Source: Alloyangia pacifica (GTDB taxonomy: Bacteria > Pseudomonadota > Alphaproteobacteria > Rhodobacterales > Rhodobacteraceae). From it: DNA of 64,000 bases. Each line of letters starts with the position of its first letter. Positions within the stretch are counted from its first letter, which is position 1. The notes beneath the pieces were generated by a model. That model searched no databases and had not been told where the DNA came from. It saw nothing but the letters and a program-made list of their open reading frames with translations. This document shows, in pieces, positions 26,214 through 35,497 of this stretch. The translations under genes and the position numbers were made by a program. The stretch covers positions 56,217 through 120,216 of the forward strand of contig NZ_CP022194.1 in assembly GCF_003111685.1 (NCBI RefSeq), given 5' to 3'.

Positions 26214-27227
26214 TCAGGCGAGCGCGTCGTAGTCGGACTTGGCCATCATCCGCGCCAGCGCGCGAATGTCGGTGCGCGCCTCCCAGCCGAGCTTCTCGCG
26301 GGCCTTGGTCGCATCGCCGATCAGCAGGTCGACCTCGGCGGGGCGGTAGAACTTCGGGTTCACCTTCATCACCAGCTTGCCGCTCTTGCGGTCGGTGGCG
26401 GTCTCGGCTTCTCCCTCGCCTTCCCAGGCCAGTTCCATGCCCAGCTCTTCGGCGGCATAGGTGAAGAAGTCGCGGATCGTCGTGGTCACCCCGGTGGCCA
26501 GCACGTAGTCATCGGCCTCCTCCTGCTGCAGCATGCGCCACATGCCCTCGACGTAATCGCCGGCAAAGCCCCAGTCGCGCTGCGCGTCCATGTTGCCGAG
26601 CTCCACCGCCGCCTCGCCGCCGCGGGCCAGCGCCGCCAGGCCGAGGGTGATCTTGCGGGTGACGAACTCGGCGCCGCGCAGCGGGCTTTCGTGGTTGAAC
26701 AGGATCCCCGAGCTGGCGTGCAGGCCGAAGCTCTCGCGGTAGTTCTTGGTGATGTAATGGCCGTAGACCTTGGCCACGCCATAGGGCGAGCGCGGGTAGA
26801 GCGGCGTGGTCTCGCTCTGCGGCACCGCCTGCACGAGGCCGAACATCTCGGAGGTCGAGGCCTGGTAGAAGCGCACGTCCGGGCGCAGGCTGCGCAGCGT
26901 GTCGAGCACCCGCACCACGCCCATGGCATCGACGTCGGAAGTGTAGATCGGCAGGTCCCAGGAGGCGCCGACGAAGCTCTGCGCCGCGAGGTTGTAGAAC
27001 TCGTCCATCTCGATCTTCTGGATGGTGCGGAAGATGTTGTTCTGCTCGGTCAGGTCGAACTCGTGCAGGGTGACCTGATCGGCGATCCCCAGCAGCTCCA
27101 GCCGGAGGGTCTCGGAATGGGAGATGCGCCGCACCCCGCCGTGGACCTCGTAGCCTTTCTCGAGCAGCAGCTTCGCGAGATAGGCGCCGTCCTGCCCGGT
27201 GATGCCGGTGATGAATGCTGTCTTCAT
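26214..27227 (-). CDS. gmd: GDP-mannose 4,6-dehydratase
   Basis: 337 residues, full length. The Rossmann loop is FITGITGQDGAYLAKLLLEKG. The catalytic region has STSEMFGLVQAVPQSE and the SYK-type pair in YGVAKVYGHYITKNYRESFG, followed by FNHESPLRG and the NMDAQRDWGFAGDYVEGMW signature. It converts GDP-mannose to GDP-4-keto-6-deoxymannose. The partner that would finish the sugar (fucose synthase, GDP-rhamnose reductase or aminotransferase) is not in the window. AGGCAGGA precedes the start; the glycosyltransferase at 23603 follows. Confidence 0.95.
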   Translation of the reverse strand: MKTAFITGITGQDGAYLAKLLLEKGYEVHGGVRRISHSETLRLELLGIADQVTLHEFDLTEQNNIFRTIQKIEMDEFYNLAAQSFVGASWDLPIYTSDVDAMGVVRVLDTLRSLRPDVRFYQASTSEMFGLVQAVPQSETTPLYPRSPYGVAKVYGHYITKNYRESFGLHASSGILFNHESPLRGAEFVTRKITLGLAALARGGEAAVELGNMDAQRDWGFAGDYVEGMWRMLQQEEADDYVLATGVTTTIRDFFTYAAEELGMELAWEGEGEAETATDRKSGKLVMKVNPKFYRPAEVDLLIGDATKAREKLGWEARTDIRALARMMAKSDYDALA

Positions 27228-27428
27228 GGGGTCCTGCCTCTGAAAGTCCCTGTCCGGGCGGTATGCGCCGCCTTCTTGGTCCCTCTCCTGCGCCCCCGTG
27301 CGGGAGGCAAGATCAGGTCCTGCGATGTGATAGAGGCCCGGTGGGGGGGGATCAAGCGCACAGGGCCCGCGCCGTGCCCCGGGGGCAGGGTGCTACATGC
27401 AAGACACGGCTTGGGGGCAGAGGCAGGC

Positions 27429-27926
27429 TCAGCCGCGGCGCAGCCGGGCCAGCGCGCCGCGCAAGCGCTGGTGCAGCGGCCAGCGCGGGGTGATGGCGTG
27501 CAGCGCGAGGCCGATCTGCCGTTCGTCGGATCCGGTGCCGTCCAGAAGCGGGCTGGCGAAGATGTCGATCTCGAGTGTGAGCGCGGTGCTTTCGGCCCCC
27601 GGGGCGTGGCGCGGCGAGGCAAGGCGCAGGGTCACCGGCTCGGCACTGGTGAGCACGCGTTGCAGCACCGGCTGGCCGGGGCTCAGCAGGCGCAGCGTGG
27701 CGGGCCGGTCGGGGCGGGCGGTGACGGCCTGCAGGGTCAGGCGCAGCGGCACCGGCTGCGGGAAATGCCCGGCCGAGATTTGCAGCATGGCGTGCGGGCT
27801 GCGGCTCAGGGCGGGGCCCGTGTCCCCGGGGTGCCAGCCGAGGCCAAGCCGGATTCCGGTGCCGAGCTCGCGCCCTTCCATGGGCTGCTCGAAACGGCTG
27901 TGAGGCGGCAGCAGCATGGCGTTCAT
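27429..27926 (-). CDS. Small beta-rich protein coupled to a GT4 glycosyltransferase
   Basis: 165 residues. The ATG at 27926 overlaps the stop of the upstream glycosyltransferase (ATGA), which fixes the start and implies translational coupling. The sequence alternates short strands (PVPLRLTLQAVTARPDRPATL, EPVTLRLASP, TALTLEIDIFASPLL) and ends in an Arg-rich tail (RWPLHQRLRGALARLRRG). It resembles the beta-rich C-terminal part of its upstream neighbour. I do not recognise a family. A split-off sugar-binding or substrate-positioning domain is a reasonable guess. Confidence 0.6.
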   Translation of the reverse strand: MNAMLLPPHSRFEQPMEGRELGTGIRLGLGWHPGDTGPALSRSPHAMLQISAGHFPQPVPLRLTLQAVTARPDRPATLRLLSPGQPVLQRVLTSAEPVTLRLASPRHAPGAESTALTLEIDIFASPLLDGTGSDERQIGLALHAITPRWPLHQRLRGALARLRRG

Positions 27927-29959
27927 CCCTCCGGCGTCAGGCTGAGGTCGAAGAGCCCGAGCCCGGCCAGGCCGCGCTCCTGCCCGAGGCCGAGAACCGC
28001 CGGGGTGGCCGAGGAGAGCGGCTCGATCAGCAGCACCGCGGGCGCGGCTTGCAGGTCGGCCGCCTGCAGTTCGAGGTCGAGCTCCACCGGGGTGCTGCTT
28101 TGCCAGCGCGGTTCGGCCAGCAGCCTGCCGTTGCAGGAGATCCGCGCGCCCGAGGGGGCCTCGGGGCTGGCCACCGGGCGCAGGCTGAGCGTGAGGCGCT
28201 GCGCTGGGGCGCCGGGCAGGATCGGCAGGAAAAGCGCCAGTTGCGGCGCGCGCGATCCGGCGCCCCAGGCGGCACTGGCCTGGAGGCCCGGGGCGAGCAG
28301 GGCGCGCTGCGCCGCGAGGCCGAGGTCGATCTCCTGCGGCAGCAGGCCAAAGCTCCAATCCTGCGGGTTGGGAAGCAGATAGAGCGGGTTGCAAAGCTCG
28401 GGGTCGAGCAGCCGCGCGAAGCCGAGACCGAGGCCGGGGGGCAGTTCGAGCACCAGCGGCAGCTCGCCCGCCCCATCGAGCGCGCTGGCGGGCAGGCGCA
28501 GCAGCAGGTCGCCGGGCAGGCCGGTGCCGGTGACCGGCGCGGCATAGAGGCAGGCCCTGCCGCACTGGACGCGCAGCTCGGCGGTCTCGCCGTCGGCGCG
28601 TGTGCCGCTGATGCCTAGGTGCAGCAGGAGCGCCTCCTGCCCGGGGCGCAGCGCGCGGTCTCCGCGCAGCCAGAGCTCGGCGCGCGGCGCGGAGGTCCGG
28701 CGCAGCCCCTCTTCCGGTGCCTGCCAGCCGGCGCCGAAGCGGATCTTCTGCTCGGTCGCCTCGCTGCCGGCCTGGGCGATCTCGCCGGCGAGCAGCGGTG
28801 GCAGGATCTGGTCGGGAGACGTCTCTGGGGGCGTTTTGGGCGGGCTCTGCAGCGCGCGCTGGTAGGCCTCGGCGGTGGCGTGGGCATAGCCCTCCCAGGA
28901 CATGTGCCGGGCGACATGCGCGCGCAGCGCGTCGGCACGGTCGGCGGCGTCCGGGTCGGCCAGCGTGGCCGCGAGCGCGGCGCGCAGGCTCTCGGGGTCG
29001 GCGGGATCGCAGTAGCGCGCGAGGTCGCCGAAGTATTCGCGCTCCGAGGAACGCTCCGAGAGCACCAGCGGCACGCCCGCCGCCGCCGCCTCGAGCGCCG
29101 CGAGCGAGGCGCCCTCGGCCCAGCTCGGCAGCACGAAGGCGCGGGCGCCTGCCAGCGCCGAGCGCAGCATCTCGCCGCCGGGCTCGAGCCGCCCCGGGCG
29201 GATCAGCCGCTCCCCGAGCTCAGAGCGGATCCGCGCGGCATAGCCGGGATCGCCGTCATGGCCGACCAGCACCAGATCGAGCGGCAGGTCCCGCAGCGCC
29301 CGCGCGAGGCTGAGCTGGTTCTTGCGCGGCTCGACGCGGCCGATGCAGATCACGTAATCGCCGGCGCCCGCGGGCAGGTGGGCCTGCCGGAAAAGCGCCG
29401 GATCGCCGCCCGGCCAGAGCGCCGCATCGACCGGGTTGTGGACCAGGCTGGCGCGCTCGGGCGGCACCTCGGCGCCGAGTGCCGCCAGCGCCGCGCGCTC
29501 GGCCTCGCTGAGGAAGATCACGTGATCGCAGAGCGCCAGCATCTCGCGCACCATGGCGTGATAGCCCGGGGCGATCTCGTGGTGCTGGCCGCGGGTCTGC
29601 AGCTGGCGGCGCAGCGCGGCGCGGGTCTGCGGCGGCAGATCCGGCTGCTGCAGGGGCTCCCAGAGCGGCATCTCGCTGAAATCGAGGTAGATCGGCGAGA
29701 AAACCACCCGCTTGCCCGCGGCCCTGAGATCGCGCAGCGCCGCCAGAGCGCTCTCGGGCGGCCAGACGTTGAAGAGATGCACGGTCTCCTCGGGGATCTC
29801 CGCGGCGCTTTCGTAGAGCCCGGCCTCTGCGGGCCAGCCGATCTGCCGCAGCGCCTCGGCGCTGCGCGGCACCCGCACGCTGGGGCCGCCGAGCGTGCGG
29901 TCCTCGCCGCCATGCAGCAGCAGGCGCACGGGGGCGAGGGAGGGGTCGGTTTCGGCCAT
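27923..29959 (-). CDS. GT4 glycosyltransferase with C-terminal beta-rich domains
   Basis: 678 residues from the ATG at 29959 (MAETDPSLAPVRLLLHGG). The frame stays open farther upstream, but that part lacks protein character and overlaps the divergent gene. Residues about 8-370 are a GT-B enzyme: LLLHGGEDRTLGGPSVRV, VICIGRVEPRKNQLSLA, LVLVGHDGDPGYA, and LPSWAEGASLAALEAAAAG with the E-x7-E donor motif. Residues about 410-678 are beta-rich (LWLRGDRALRPGQEALLLHL, DLLLRLPASALDGAGELPL). It is divergent from the RgpF gene at 30185 and overlaps the small protein downstream. Confidence 0.85.
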   Translation of the reverse strand: MAETDPSLAPVRLLLHGGEDRTLGGPSVRVPRSAEALRQIGWPAEAGLYESAAEIPEETVHLFNVWPPESALAALRDLRAAGKRVVFSPIYLDFSEMPLWEPLQQPDLPPQTRAALRRQLQTRGQHHEIAPGYHAMVREMLALCDHVIFLSEAERAALAALGAEVPPERASLVHNPVDAALWPGGDPALFRQAHLPAGAGDYVICIGRVEPRKNQLSLARALRDLPLDLVLVGHDGDPGYAARIRSELGERLIRPGRLEPGGEMLRSALAGARAFVLPSWAEGASLAALEAAAAGVPLVLSERSSEREYFGDLARYCDPADPESLRAALAATLADPDAADRADALRAHVARHMSWEGYAHATAEAYQRALQSPPKTPPETSPDQILPPLLAGEIAQAGSEATEQKIRFGAGWQAPEEGLRRTSAPRAELWLRGDRALRPGQEALLLHLGISGTRADGETAELRVQCGRACLYAAPVTGTGLPGDLLLRLPASALDGAGELPLVLELPPGLGLGFARLLDPELCNPLYLLPNPQDWSFGLLPQEIDLGLAAQRALLAPGLQASAAWGAGSRAPQLALFLPILPGAPAQRLTLSLRPVASPEAPSGARISCNGRLLAEPRWQSSTPVELDLELQAADLQAAPAVLLIEPLSSATPAVLGLGQERGLAGLGLFDLSLTPEG

Positions 29960-30184
29960 GCGTCTCTGGGGTGTCTCTTCGGGCGAGGGATGTGCCAAGG
30001 TTCTCGCAGAGCCCGCGCGCAGCGGCAAGCGCAGGGCACGGGGCGGCGCCTGTGGCGTGGCTGCCGCGGCACGCAAGGCTGGCGGCGCGGATCTGGCAAA
30101 GCCGGGGCGGGGCGGATAGCTAGGAGCAAAAGCATCCGGCGCCGCGCCTTTCGGGGGCGGAGCCGGGCGGGACGGGAGCATCTC

Positions 30185-32098
30185 TTGAAGCGATTTCTGG
30201 CAGCGGCGCGCATCGGACAGAGCCCCTATTTCGACCGCTCCTGGTACGTCCGGCGCTACCTGCCGGGCGCGCGCCCGGTCTTTGCGGCGCTGCACTACCT
30301 GCGCGAGGGCGCGGCCGCCGGCTTCGATCCGGGACCGGGGTTCAGCACCCGCGGCTATCTCGCCGCCCATCCCGATGTCGCCGCCGCCGGGGTGAACCCG
30401 CTCTTGCACTACGAGCGCTACGGCCGGGCCGAGGGGCGCGAACTGACGCCGCCGCTGGGGCCGGTCGCCCGCCCGGAGCGGGAGGGACAGCAGGCCGCCG
30501 AGATGGCGGTGATCGTGCATGCCTATCATCTCGAAGTCTTCAACGAGCTGCGTCGGGCCCTGGAAGCCTTCCCCGAACACGCCGATATCTATGTCAGCTA
30601 CCCGCGCGGCTCGAAGGCCCATGACGAGGCGCTGATCCGCGCGAACTTTCCCGGCGCGGTGCCTGTGGCGGTGGACAACCTCGGGCAGGACGTGGGCGCC
30701 TTCCTGCAGGTGCTCGAGCGGATCGACCGGCGCGGCTACCGGGTCTTTTGCAAGCTGCATTCGAAGATGGGCGACAAGCTGCCCGCGGTCTGGCGGGAGA
30801 TGCTTCTTCGCGGCACGGTCGGCTCGGCGGCGCGGGTGGCGGAGTTTGAAGCGATCTTCCGCGACCACCCCGAGGTGCTGCTCGGCGGCGCTCGCGAGCT
30901 CTTTCTGCACGGGCCGAGCTACCTGCTGGGAAATGCCGCGGCGCTGACCGGGCTGCTGGAAAGGGCCGAGGTTCCTCCCGACGTGCTCGAGAGCGATTGG
31001 GGCTTTTTCGGCGGCACCTTCTGCTGGCTGCGCGCCGAGCTGGTCGAGCGGCTGATGGCCTGCCTCGGTGCCGGGGAGTTTCATCCCGGGCCGGTGCAGC
31101 GCGATGGCCAGTTGGCGCATGCCGGCGAGCGGTTGCCGGGGCTGCTGGCGCAGGCGATGGGCGGGCAGGTGGCGCTGGCCTCCTGCCTCGATCCCGAGGC
31201 GCCGGTCACGGTGCTGCCCGGGCTGCCGCCGGAGGCGCCGCGCCGCAACATCCCGATGACCGAGCTGCTTGGCGGGCTGGGCACGCGCTGGATCACACCG
31301 GCGGTGGCGGCGATGGCCGCGGGGCAGGCGCCGGGGCTCGGCGCGGACCGGCGCTACAGCCCGGCGGCGCGGGCCGCGGCACCGGTGGGCGATTATGCCA
31401 TTCTCACCCCGACCGGCGACCGGCCCGAGGCATTTGCCCAGTGCCTGCGCATGGTGGCGACCCAGAGCCTGCAGCCAAGGGAATGGATCGTGGTGGACGA
31501 CGGCGCGCGCCCGCTTACCGAAGATATCGCGCTGCCGGACTGGGCGCGCTACGTACGCCGCGCCCCGGGCCCGCAGGATCCGCCGCACACGCTGCCCTGC
31601 AATGTGCTGGCGGGACTAGAGCACCTCAGCGCCGAGCGGGTGCTCATCTTCGAGGATGACGACTGGTACTCGCCGCTCTACGCCGAGTTCCTGCTGCCTT
31701 GGCTGGACAGCTTCGATCTCGTCGGGCTCAACCTGATCCGCTACTACCACCTGCAGGGGCGCGCCTGGAAACATGGCTTCCAGCCCGCCCATACCGCCTT
31801 TGCCCAGAGCGGCTTCCGCCGCGGCCCGGCCTCGGAATGCCTGGCGCGGGTCTGCCGCTCGGAGAACGACGAGCTCCGCCGGCAGGGGCTGGTCGACCGC
31901 CACTGGTGGCACGGCTTCGAGGGGCCCAAGTACCTCATCCAGGACCACCCGGCCCTGCATCTGGGGCTGAAGGGCGGCTCTGGCCGTCCCGGGCTCGCCT
32001 CGGGCCATGACCGCGCCGAGGTGGATTACATCCCTGACCCGGAGGGGGCGTATCTCGCCGGGGTGCTGGGCCCGGATAGGGTGTATTACGAGGGCTGA
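30185..32098 (+). CDS. RgpF-domain polysaccharide biosynthesis protein with C-terminal GT2-like domain
   Basis: 637 residues from a TTG with GGGAG eight bases upstream. Residues about 15-90 are two copies of an 'F-D-x-x-W-Y / Y-L-x-x-H-P-D-V / L-x-H-Y' module (YFDRSWYVRRYLPG, GYLAAHPDVAAAGVNPLLHY). Residues about 108-330 are a rhamnan-synthesis F domain (MAVIVHAYHLEVFNELRRAL, VDNLGQDVGAFLQVLERI, FCKLHSKMGDKL). The last ~240 residues resemble a GT2 catalytic part (ILTPTGDRPEAFAQCLRM, WIVVDDGARPL, LIFEDDDWYSPLY). Probable builder of a rhamnose-containing polymer. The proteins at 35491 and 40179 share the module and the RgpF domain. Confidence 0.82.
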   Translation: MKRFLAAARIGQSPYFDRSWYVRRYLPGARPVFAALHYLREGAAAGFDPGPGFSTRGYLAAHPDVAAAGVNPLLHYERYGRAEGRELTPPLGPVARPEREGQQAAEMAVIVHAYHLEVFNELRRALEAFPEHADIYVSYPRGSKAHDEALIRANFPGAVPVAVDNLGQDVGAFLQVLERIDRRGYRVFCKLHSKMGDKLPAVWREMLLRGTVGSAARVAEFEAIFRDHPEVLLGGARELFLHGPSYLLGNAAALTGLLERAEVPPDVLESDWGFFGGTFCWLRAELVERLMACLGAGEFHPGPVQRDGQLAHAGERLPGLLAQAMGGQVALASCLDPEAPVTVLPGLPPEAPRRNIPMTELLGGLGTRWITPAVAAMAAGQAPGLGADRRYSPAARAAAPVGDYAILTPTGDRPEAFAQCLRMVATQSLQPREWIVVDDGARPLTEDIALPDWARYVRRAPGPQDPPHTLPCNVLAGLEHLSAERVLIFEDDDWYSPLYAEFLLPWLDSFDLVGLNLIRYYHLQGRAWKHGFQPAHTAFAQSGFRRGPASECLARVCRSENDELRRQGLVDRHWWHGFEGPKYLIQDHPALHLGLKGGSGRPGLASGHDRAEVDYIPDPEGAYLAGVLGPDRVYYEG

Positions 32099-32107
32099 GC
32101 GGGGCGC

Positions 32108-35100
32108 CTACTGCGCAGGTTGGATGGGAGCAGTGCAGTCTTCTCGAGTGAAGCCGAGCTTCTGTAGGAACTCTCGTGCAAATGCGGAGCGGGGTGACGT
32201 CATCGCCCGCCACGCCTCGAAGAACGCCGGATCCTCGCGCAAGTTCGGTCCGCCCTGCAGTTCGGTGTACAGCGAGAAGGCATGCGCGTCGCTGTCAGCA
32301 GTCACCCGGGCGAGATATCTTTCCGCGTTGCCGGTAAAGATGATGTCGGGCGCGACGAGCTCGACGATCTCGGGGTGCAGGAAGGGCGTTCTGAGATGGA
32401 CAACTCTGCTAAACACGGCACTCAGCTGCTTCAGCATCATGCGGAAGAAAGAATCTCCGAACATGAGGACAGTCCCGTCGTGTTCGGCCCCGGGATTGAA
32501 CAGAAGGTCAATCATCCCGTTGTTGAATCCCCCCGGGCTGCGCAATTCGGTTACCGGCCAGTTGGCGTCTAGAACCACCCCCTCCTGAAACAGCCGGGGA
32601 GTGAACTTGTTGCCCAGATCGCCGCTCCAGCGCTGGGGCTTCATAATCCGGGCTTCGATCTGTGTGAGCGCACGTTCTGCCTGTATGTCCACGCGGGCCA
32701 GCATCAGGCGCAGCACGGCAAGCGAGCCGTGATCCGTCAGATGCGTGTCGAGCTTCTGGAAGGCTGGCTCAGGGGCGTCGTGCAACTGATCGGCGGGGTA
32801 GAGGACAAGGGGGCGGGTCCGATCGCCCAAGTGCGCCGTGTAGAGATCTCCAAGCCGCGTCACCGGCTGATAGGGAAAGGCCTCGGTCATCACCGATTGC
32901 TTGTCGGGAAAGATCACATGTGCAAAGCGGGCCCCTGCAGCGGATGCGATCTTGCCGCGCGAGGCGATATTTCTTTCGAAATTCGCCAGCGAGTCCGGGC
33001 CGGGCCGCCAAGCCCCGGTGGCATATTTCAGCACCGAATGATTGCCGCCGATGAGGAAGGCGACGCCGTCCTCCGTCAATAGAGCGTCGCCCTCGATGGT
33101 GATGCCAGATGTGGCGACCGGGTTTGAAACCTCGACTTTCTGGGCGGGTGGCTTGGTCGCCGGAGCTCCTGTGGCGATGCGTTCGAGAACATGGCGGATC
33201 CCTGCCCAGGACGGCATGCCGAGGGGCCCCTGCTCCACCATCGAAGAGACCAGTCTCAGCTCTGCAGTTTTGCTCGCCTTGGGGCTACCGGTCGGTTTGT
33301 AGCGATGTCTCGGGGTCTCGTTGCGCGCGGTGATCGGCGTCTCGGTCGCGGTTTCCCAGTCGATCACTTCTGCGCTTTGCCAGAATTCGGGTTTCGTCCC
33401 AAAGCGGGTGGCAAGCTGCGGCGAGAGATCCGCGCCACCAGCAGCCAGGATGATCGGGTGACAGCTTTCCACGGTATGTTGCCTGAGACAGTCCTCGAGT
33501 GGCGGTTGCCCGGGGGCGGGATCGAGTGGCATGACGATCAGCCCCGCATCGGCCAGCTTTCTGCTGCCGGTGGCTCCGAGCAATGTGACCAAGATATCCA
33601 GCCAGACCGAACGCCCGGTCAGCACAACAGGCCTTCCGGCGCTGTTCCTGATCTTCTTAGCGAGGGCGACCATATCCGCCTCGACCGTCGCCACTGCACG
33701 CTCGTATGCGGTCAACGCGTCGAGCCCATCGAACAGCATGCCGCTCAATAGCAAATAGCCGATCTGGGAAGGGTTGGAGGAGGGATCAATGAAGAGGCGG
33801 CGGACATCATGCATCGGCCTTCTGAGCAGCGGCGCCAGATCGACAACATCAAGATCGGGAAGCCGTGCAACGATCTCCTCATAGGTGAAGACCGGATGCT
33901 GGTAGCGGCCGTCCGTGATGTGCTTGCCCGCCATACGGTCATGCACCTGCCGTCCGAACAGGCACCAGAAAACATAGCGTGCTCGGTTCCCGAACCGGTC
34001 GTGCCAAGCCTGCAGGGCCGCCATGCTGCGGTCAAGCATGGCCCTGTCGTGCTCCGGGGTCAGCGCCTCCGGGGCGATCGCAAGAAATCCATCCTGCAGC
34101 AGTGGCCCGGACTTGGCTTCGGCATCAAGAAGGATGCCGTTGCCAAAGCGGAAGTCCGGAACGAGAAGGGCGAGGTGGCCATGTTCGCCAAGCGTGGCAG
34201 TTGCCCGGTCGAACAACATGCGGGACCAGACAGGCGCGCCGCCAAGGCCGCAGAACTTCTCGGGAGGCAGCGGGCCGGGAACCACGCCGTCCCGCAGGTG
34301 CCATTGCCAGCGGATCGCATGTGACGGGCCAACCACCATGTCTGGCTTTCGGGGCGTCTTGCCCAGCTGTGCCAGTTGTTCGGGTGAAAAGAACTTGTTC
34401 TTCATGCATCCGACCATGGCGGTTTGCCAAGGACCTGTCATCTGCCCATTGCGCTGACGTTTCGAAAACAGCCGCGCCGCTTCCTGCCGGTCACCGCTGG
34501 CGAAAGCTAGTTGCAGGAGTTGCCAATCATGATCGGCAGAGATCAGGGGCTCGTCCCTCAAATGGCGCAGATAATTGGCGGCGCCGTCCCTGTTCCGGGC
34601 GCGCACAAGATTTATTGCATGACCATGCATGGCTACGACCGTGGTCGCGGGGTCGAGAGAATGCCCGGCCTGCTTGGCTTGCGCCAAAAGCGTGACCGCT
34701 GCATTGGAAAAACGGCAGGCCAATAGCAGCTTGCCACGGCGCGCCAAGGCATTGGCTGCACCGGTCAGGGCCACGGGCGAACGGTGCCGCTCGCGACGTA
34801 TTGCACTCCGGAAGGCTTGTAGCTCAAAGGTACCATCAAAGATGCTGCGGATTGTTGCAGACAGCATTCCGCATTCCAGCAACATGCGCATGCAGGAATG
34901 CTCGGAGAAATCGAGCGGTACCAGGTGAATACCGTCATGGTCCTTCGTGATCATGTCGATATGCTGCTGGTCCAGAGAAAATCTCGGGTCCGAAAGTAGC
35001 CAGGTGTTCGCAGTCGGCGCGTGATCCAGCCAGCTGTCGTCATATCGCGCAATGCGCTGGCGGTCGTCCATCCAGCGAGGGTCGAAGCTGGCGCGCGTCA

Positions 35101-35497
35101 GATCGACACTGGCCTGAGGGTAGAGTGCCAGAACGCCGGTCGCCCCCAAGGGTCTGGCAAACATCAGCGCTCCGGTGCCGCCCATGCTGGCACCATATGT
35201 CCAGACCTCGCGACCGGGAGGGATATGGCGCCGGATCGTTTCGATGGCCTGAGCCATATCCTCACTCTGCCACCAGTGGTTCCACTTCGGCACGACATGG
35301 AACGCCGAGATCCCGGCTTTCGTGAAATACTCGCGGCCAAACCCTTCCTGTCCGCTAACCGGATGGCGCTGAGGGCCGGGCAGGCGTGGCGTGAACGTGA
35401 CCACCACTTGCCGGCTGTTCGGGCCGGGCACCAGGATCACGGCGACATCCTCTGTTTCGAACAGGATGTCGGCGCCGGAAGGGGGATGGCTTACCAA
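32108..35497 (-). CDS. Three-part fusion: alpha/beta hydrolase, SGNH-like domain and AlgX/AlgJ-like acyltransferase domain
   Basis: 1129 residues from a TTG that overlaps the preceding stop; AAGGGA lies upstream. Residues 1-210 look like an alpha/beta hydrolase with nucleophile elbow GASMGG (Ser104), an Asp in LLSDPRF (170) and a His in DFSEHSC (200). Residues about 245-350 are helical, TPR-like. Residues about 385-600 begin with VVGPSHAIRW, resembling an SGNH block I, and include IDPSSNPSQIGY. Residues about 805-1060 resemble AlgX/AlgJ: GGNHSVLKY, FPDKQSVM, DTHLTDHG (Asp917/His919) and GDSFFRM (Ser1016). No signal peptide or membrane helix is evident. Likely adds or removes acyl groups on the polysaccharide. 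I know no characterised protein with this order. Confidence 0.75.
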   Translation of the reverse strand: MVSHPPSGADILFETEDVAVILVPGPNSRQVVVTFTPRLPGPQRHPVSGQEGFGREYFTKAGISAFHVVPKWNHWWQSEDMAQAIETIRRHIPPGREVWTYGASMGGTGALMFARPLGATGVLALYPQASVDLTRASFDPRWMDDRQRIARYDDSWLDHAPTANTWLLSDPRFSLDQQHIDMITKDHDGIHLVPLDFSEHSCMRMLLECGMLSATIRSIFDGTFELQAFRSAIRRERHRSPVALTGAANALARRGKLLLACRFSNAAVTLLAQAKQAGHSLDPATTVVAMHGHAINLVRARNRDGAANYLRHLRDEPLISADHDWQLLQLAFASGDRQEAARLFSKRQRNGQMTGPWQTAMVGCMKNKFFSPEQLAQLGKTPRKPDMVVGPSHAIRWQWHLRDGVVPGPLPPEKFCGLGGAPVWSRMLFDRATATLGEHGHLALLVPDFRFGNGILLDAEAKSGPLLQDGFLAIAPEALTPEHDRAMLDRSMAALQAWHDRFGNRARYVFWCLFGRQVHDRMAGKHITDGRYQHPVFTYEEIVARLPDLDVVDLAPLLRRPMHDVRRLFIDPSSNPSQIGYLLLSGMLFDGLDALTAYERAVATVEADMVALAKKIRNSAGRPVVLTGRSVWLDILVTLLGATGSRKLADAGLIVMPLDPAPGQPPLEDCLRQHTVESCHPIILAAGGADLSPQLATRFGTKPEFWQSAEVIDWETATETPITARNETPRHRYKPTGSPKASKTAELRLVSSMVEQGPLGMPSWAGIRHVLERIATGAPATKPPAQKVEVSNPVATSGITIEGDALLTEDGVAFLIGGNHSVLKYATGAWRPGPDSLANFERNIASRGKIASAAGARFAHVIFPDKQSVMTEAFPYQPVTRLGDLYTAHLGDRTRPLVLYPADQLHDAPEPAFQKLDTHLTDHGSLAVLRLMLARVDIQAERALTQIEARIMKPQRWSGDLGNKFTPRLFQEGVVLDANWPVTELRSPGGFNNGMIDLLFNPGAEHDGTVLMFGDSFFRMMLKQLSAVFSRVVHLRTPFLHPEIVELVAPDIIFTGNAERYLARVTADSDAHAFSLYTELQGGPNLREDPAFFEAWRAMTSPRSAFAREFLQKLGFTREDCTAPIQPAQ

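Noticed and set aside
28619..30184. Upstream extension of the RgpF gene at 30185
   Set aside because: It is antisense to the GT4 gene and has no motif; a TTG with GGGAG at 30185 explains the start.
29960..31588. Upstream extension of the GT4 gene at 27923 to 31588
   Set aside because: The frame stays open only because of high GC. The extension lies opposite the RgpF gene and lacks protein character; a good ATG exists at 29959.
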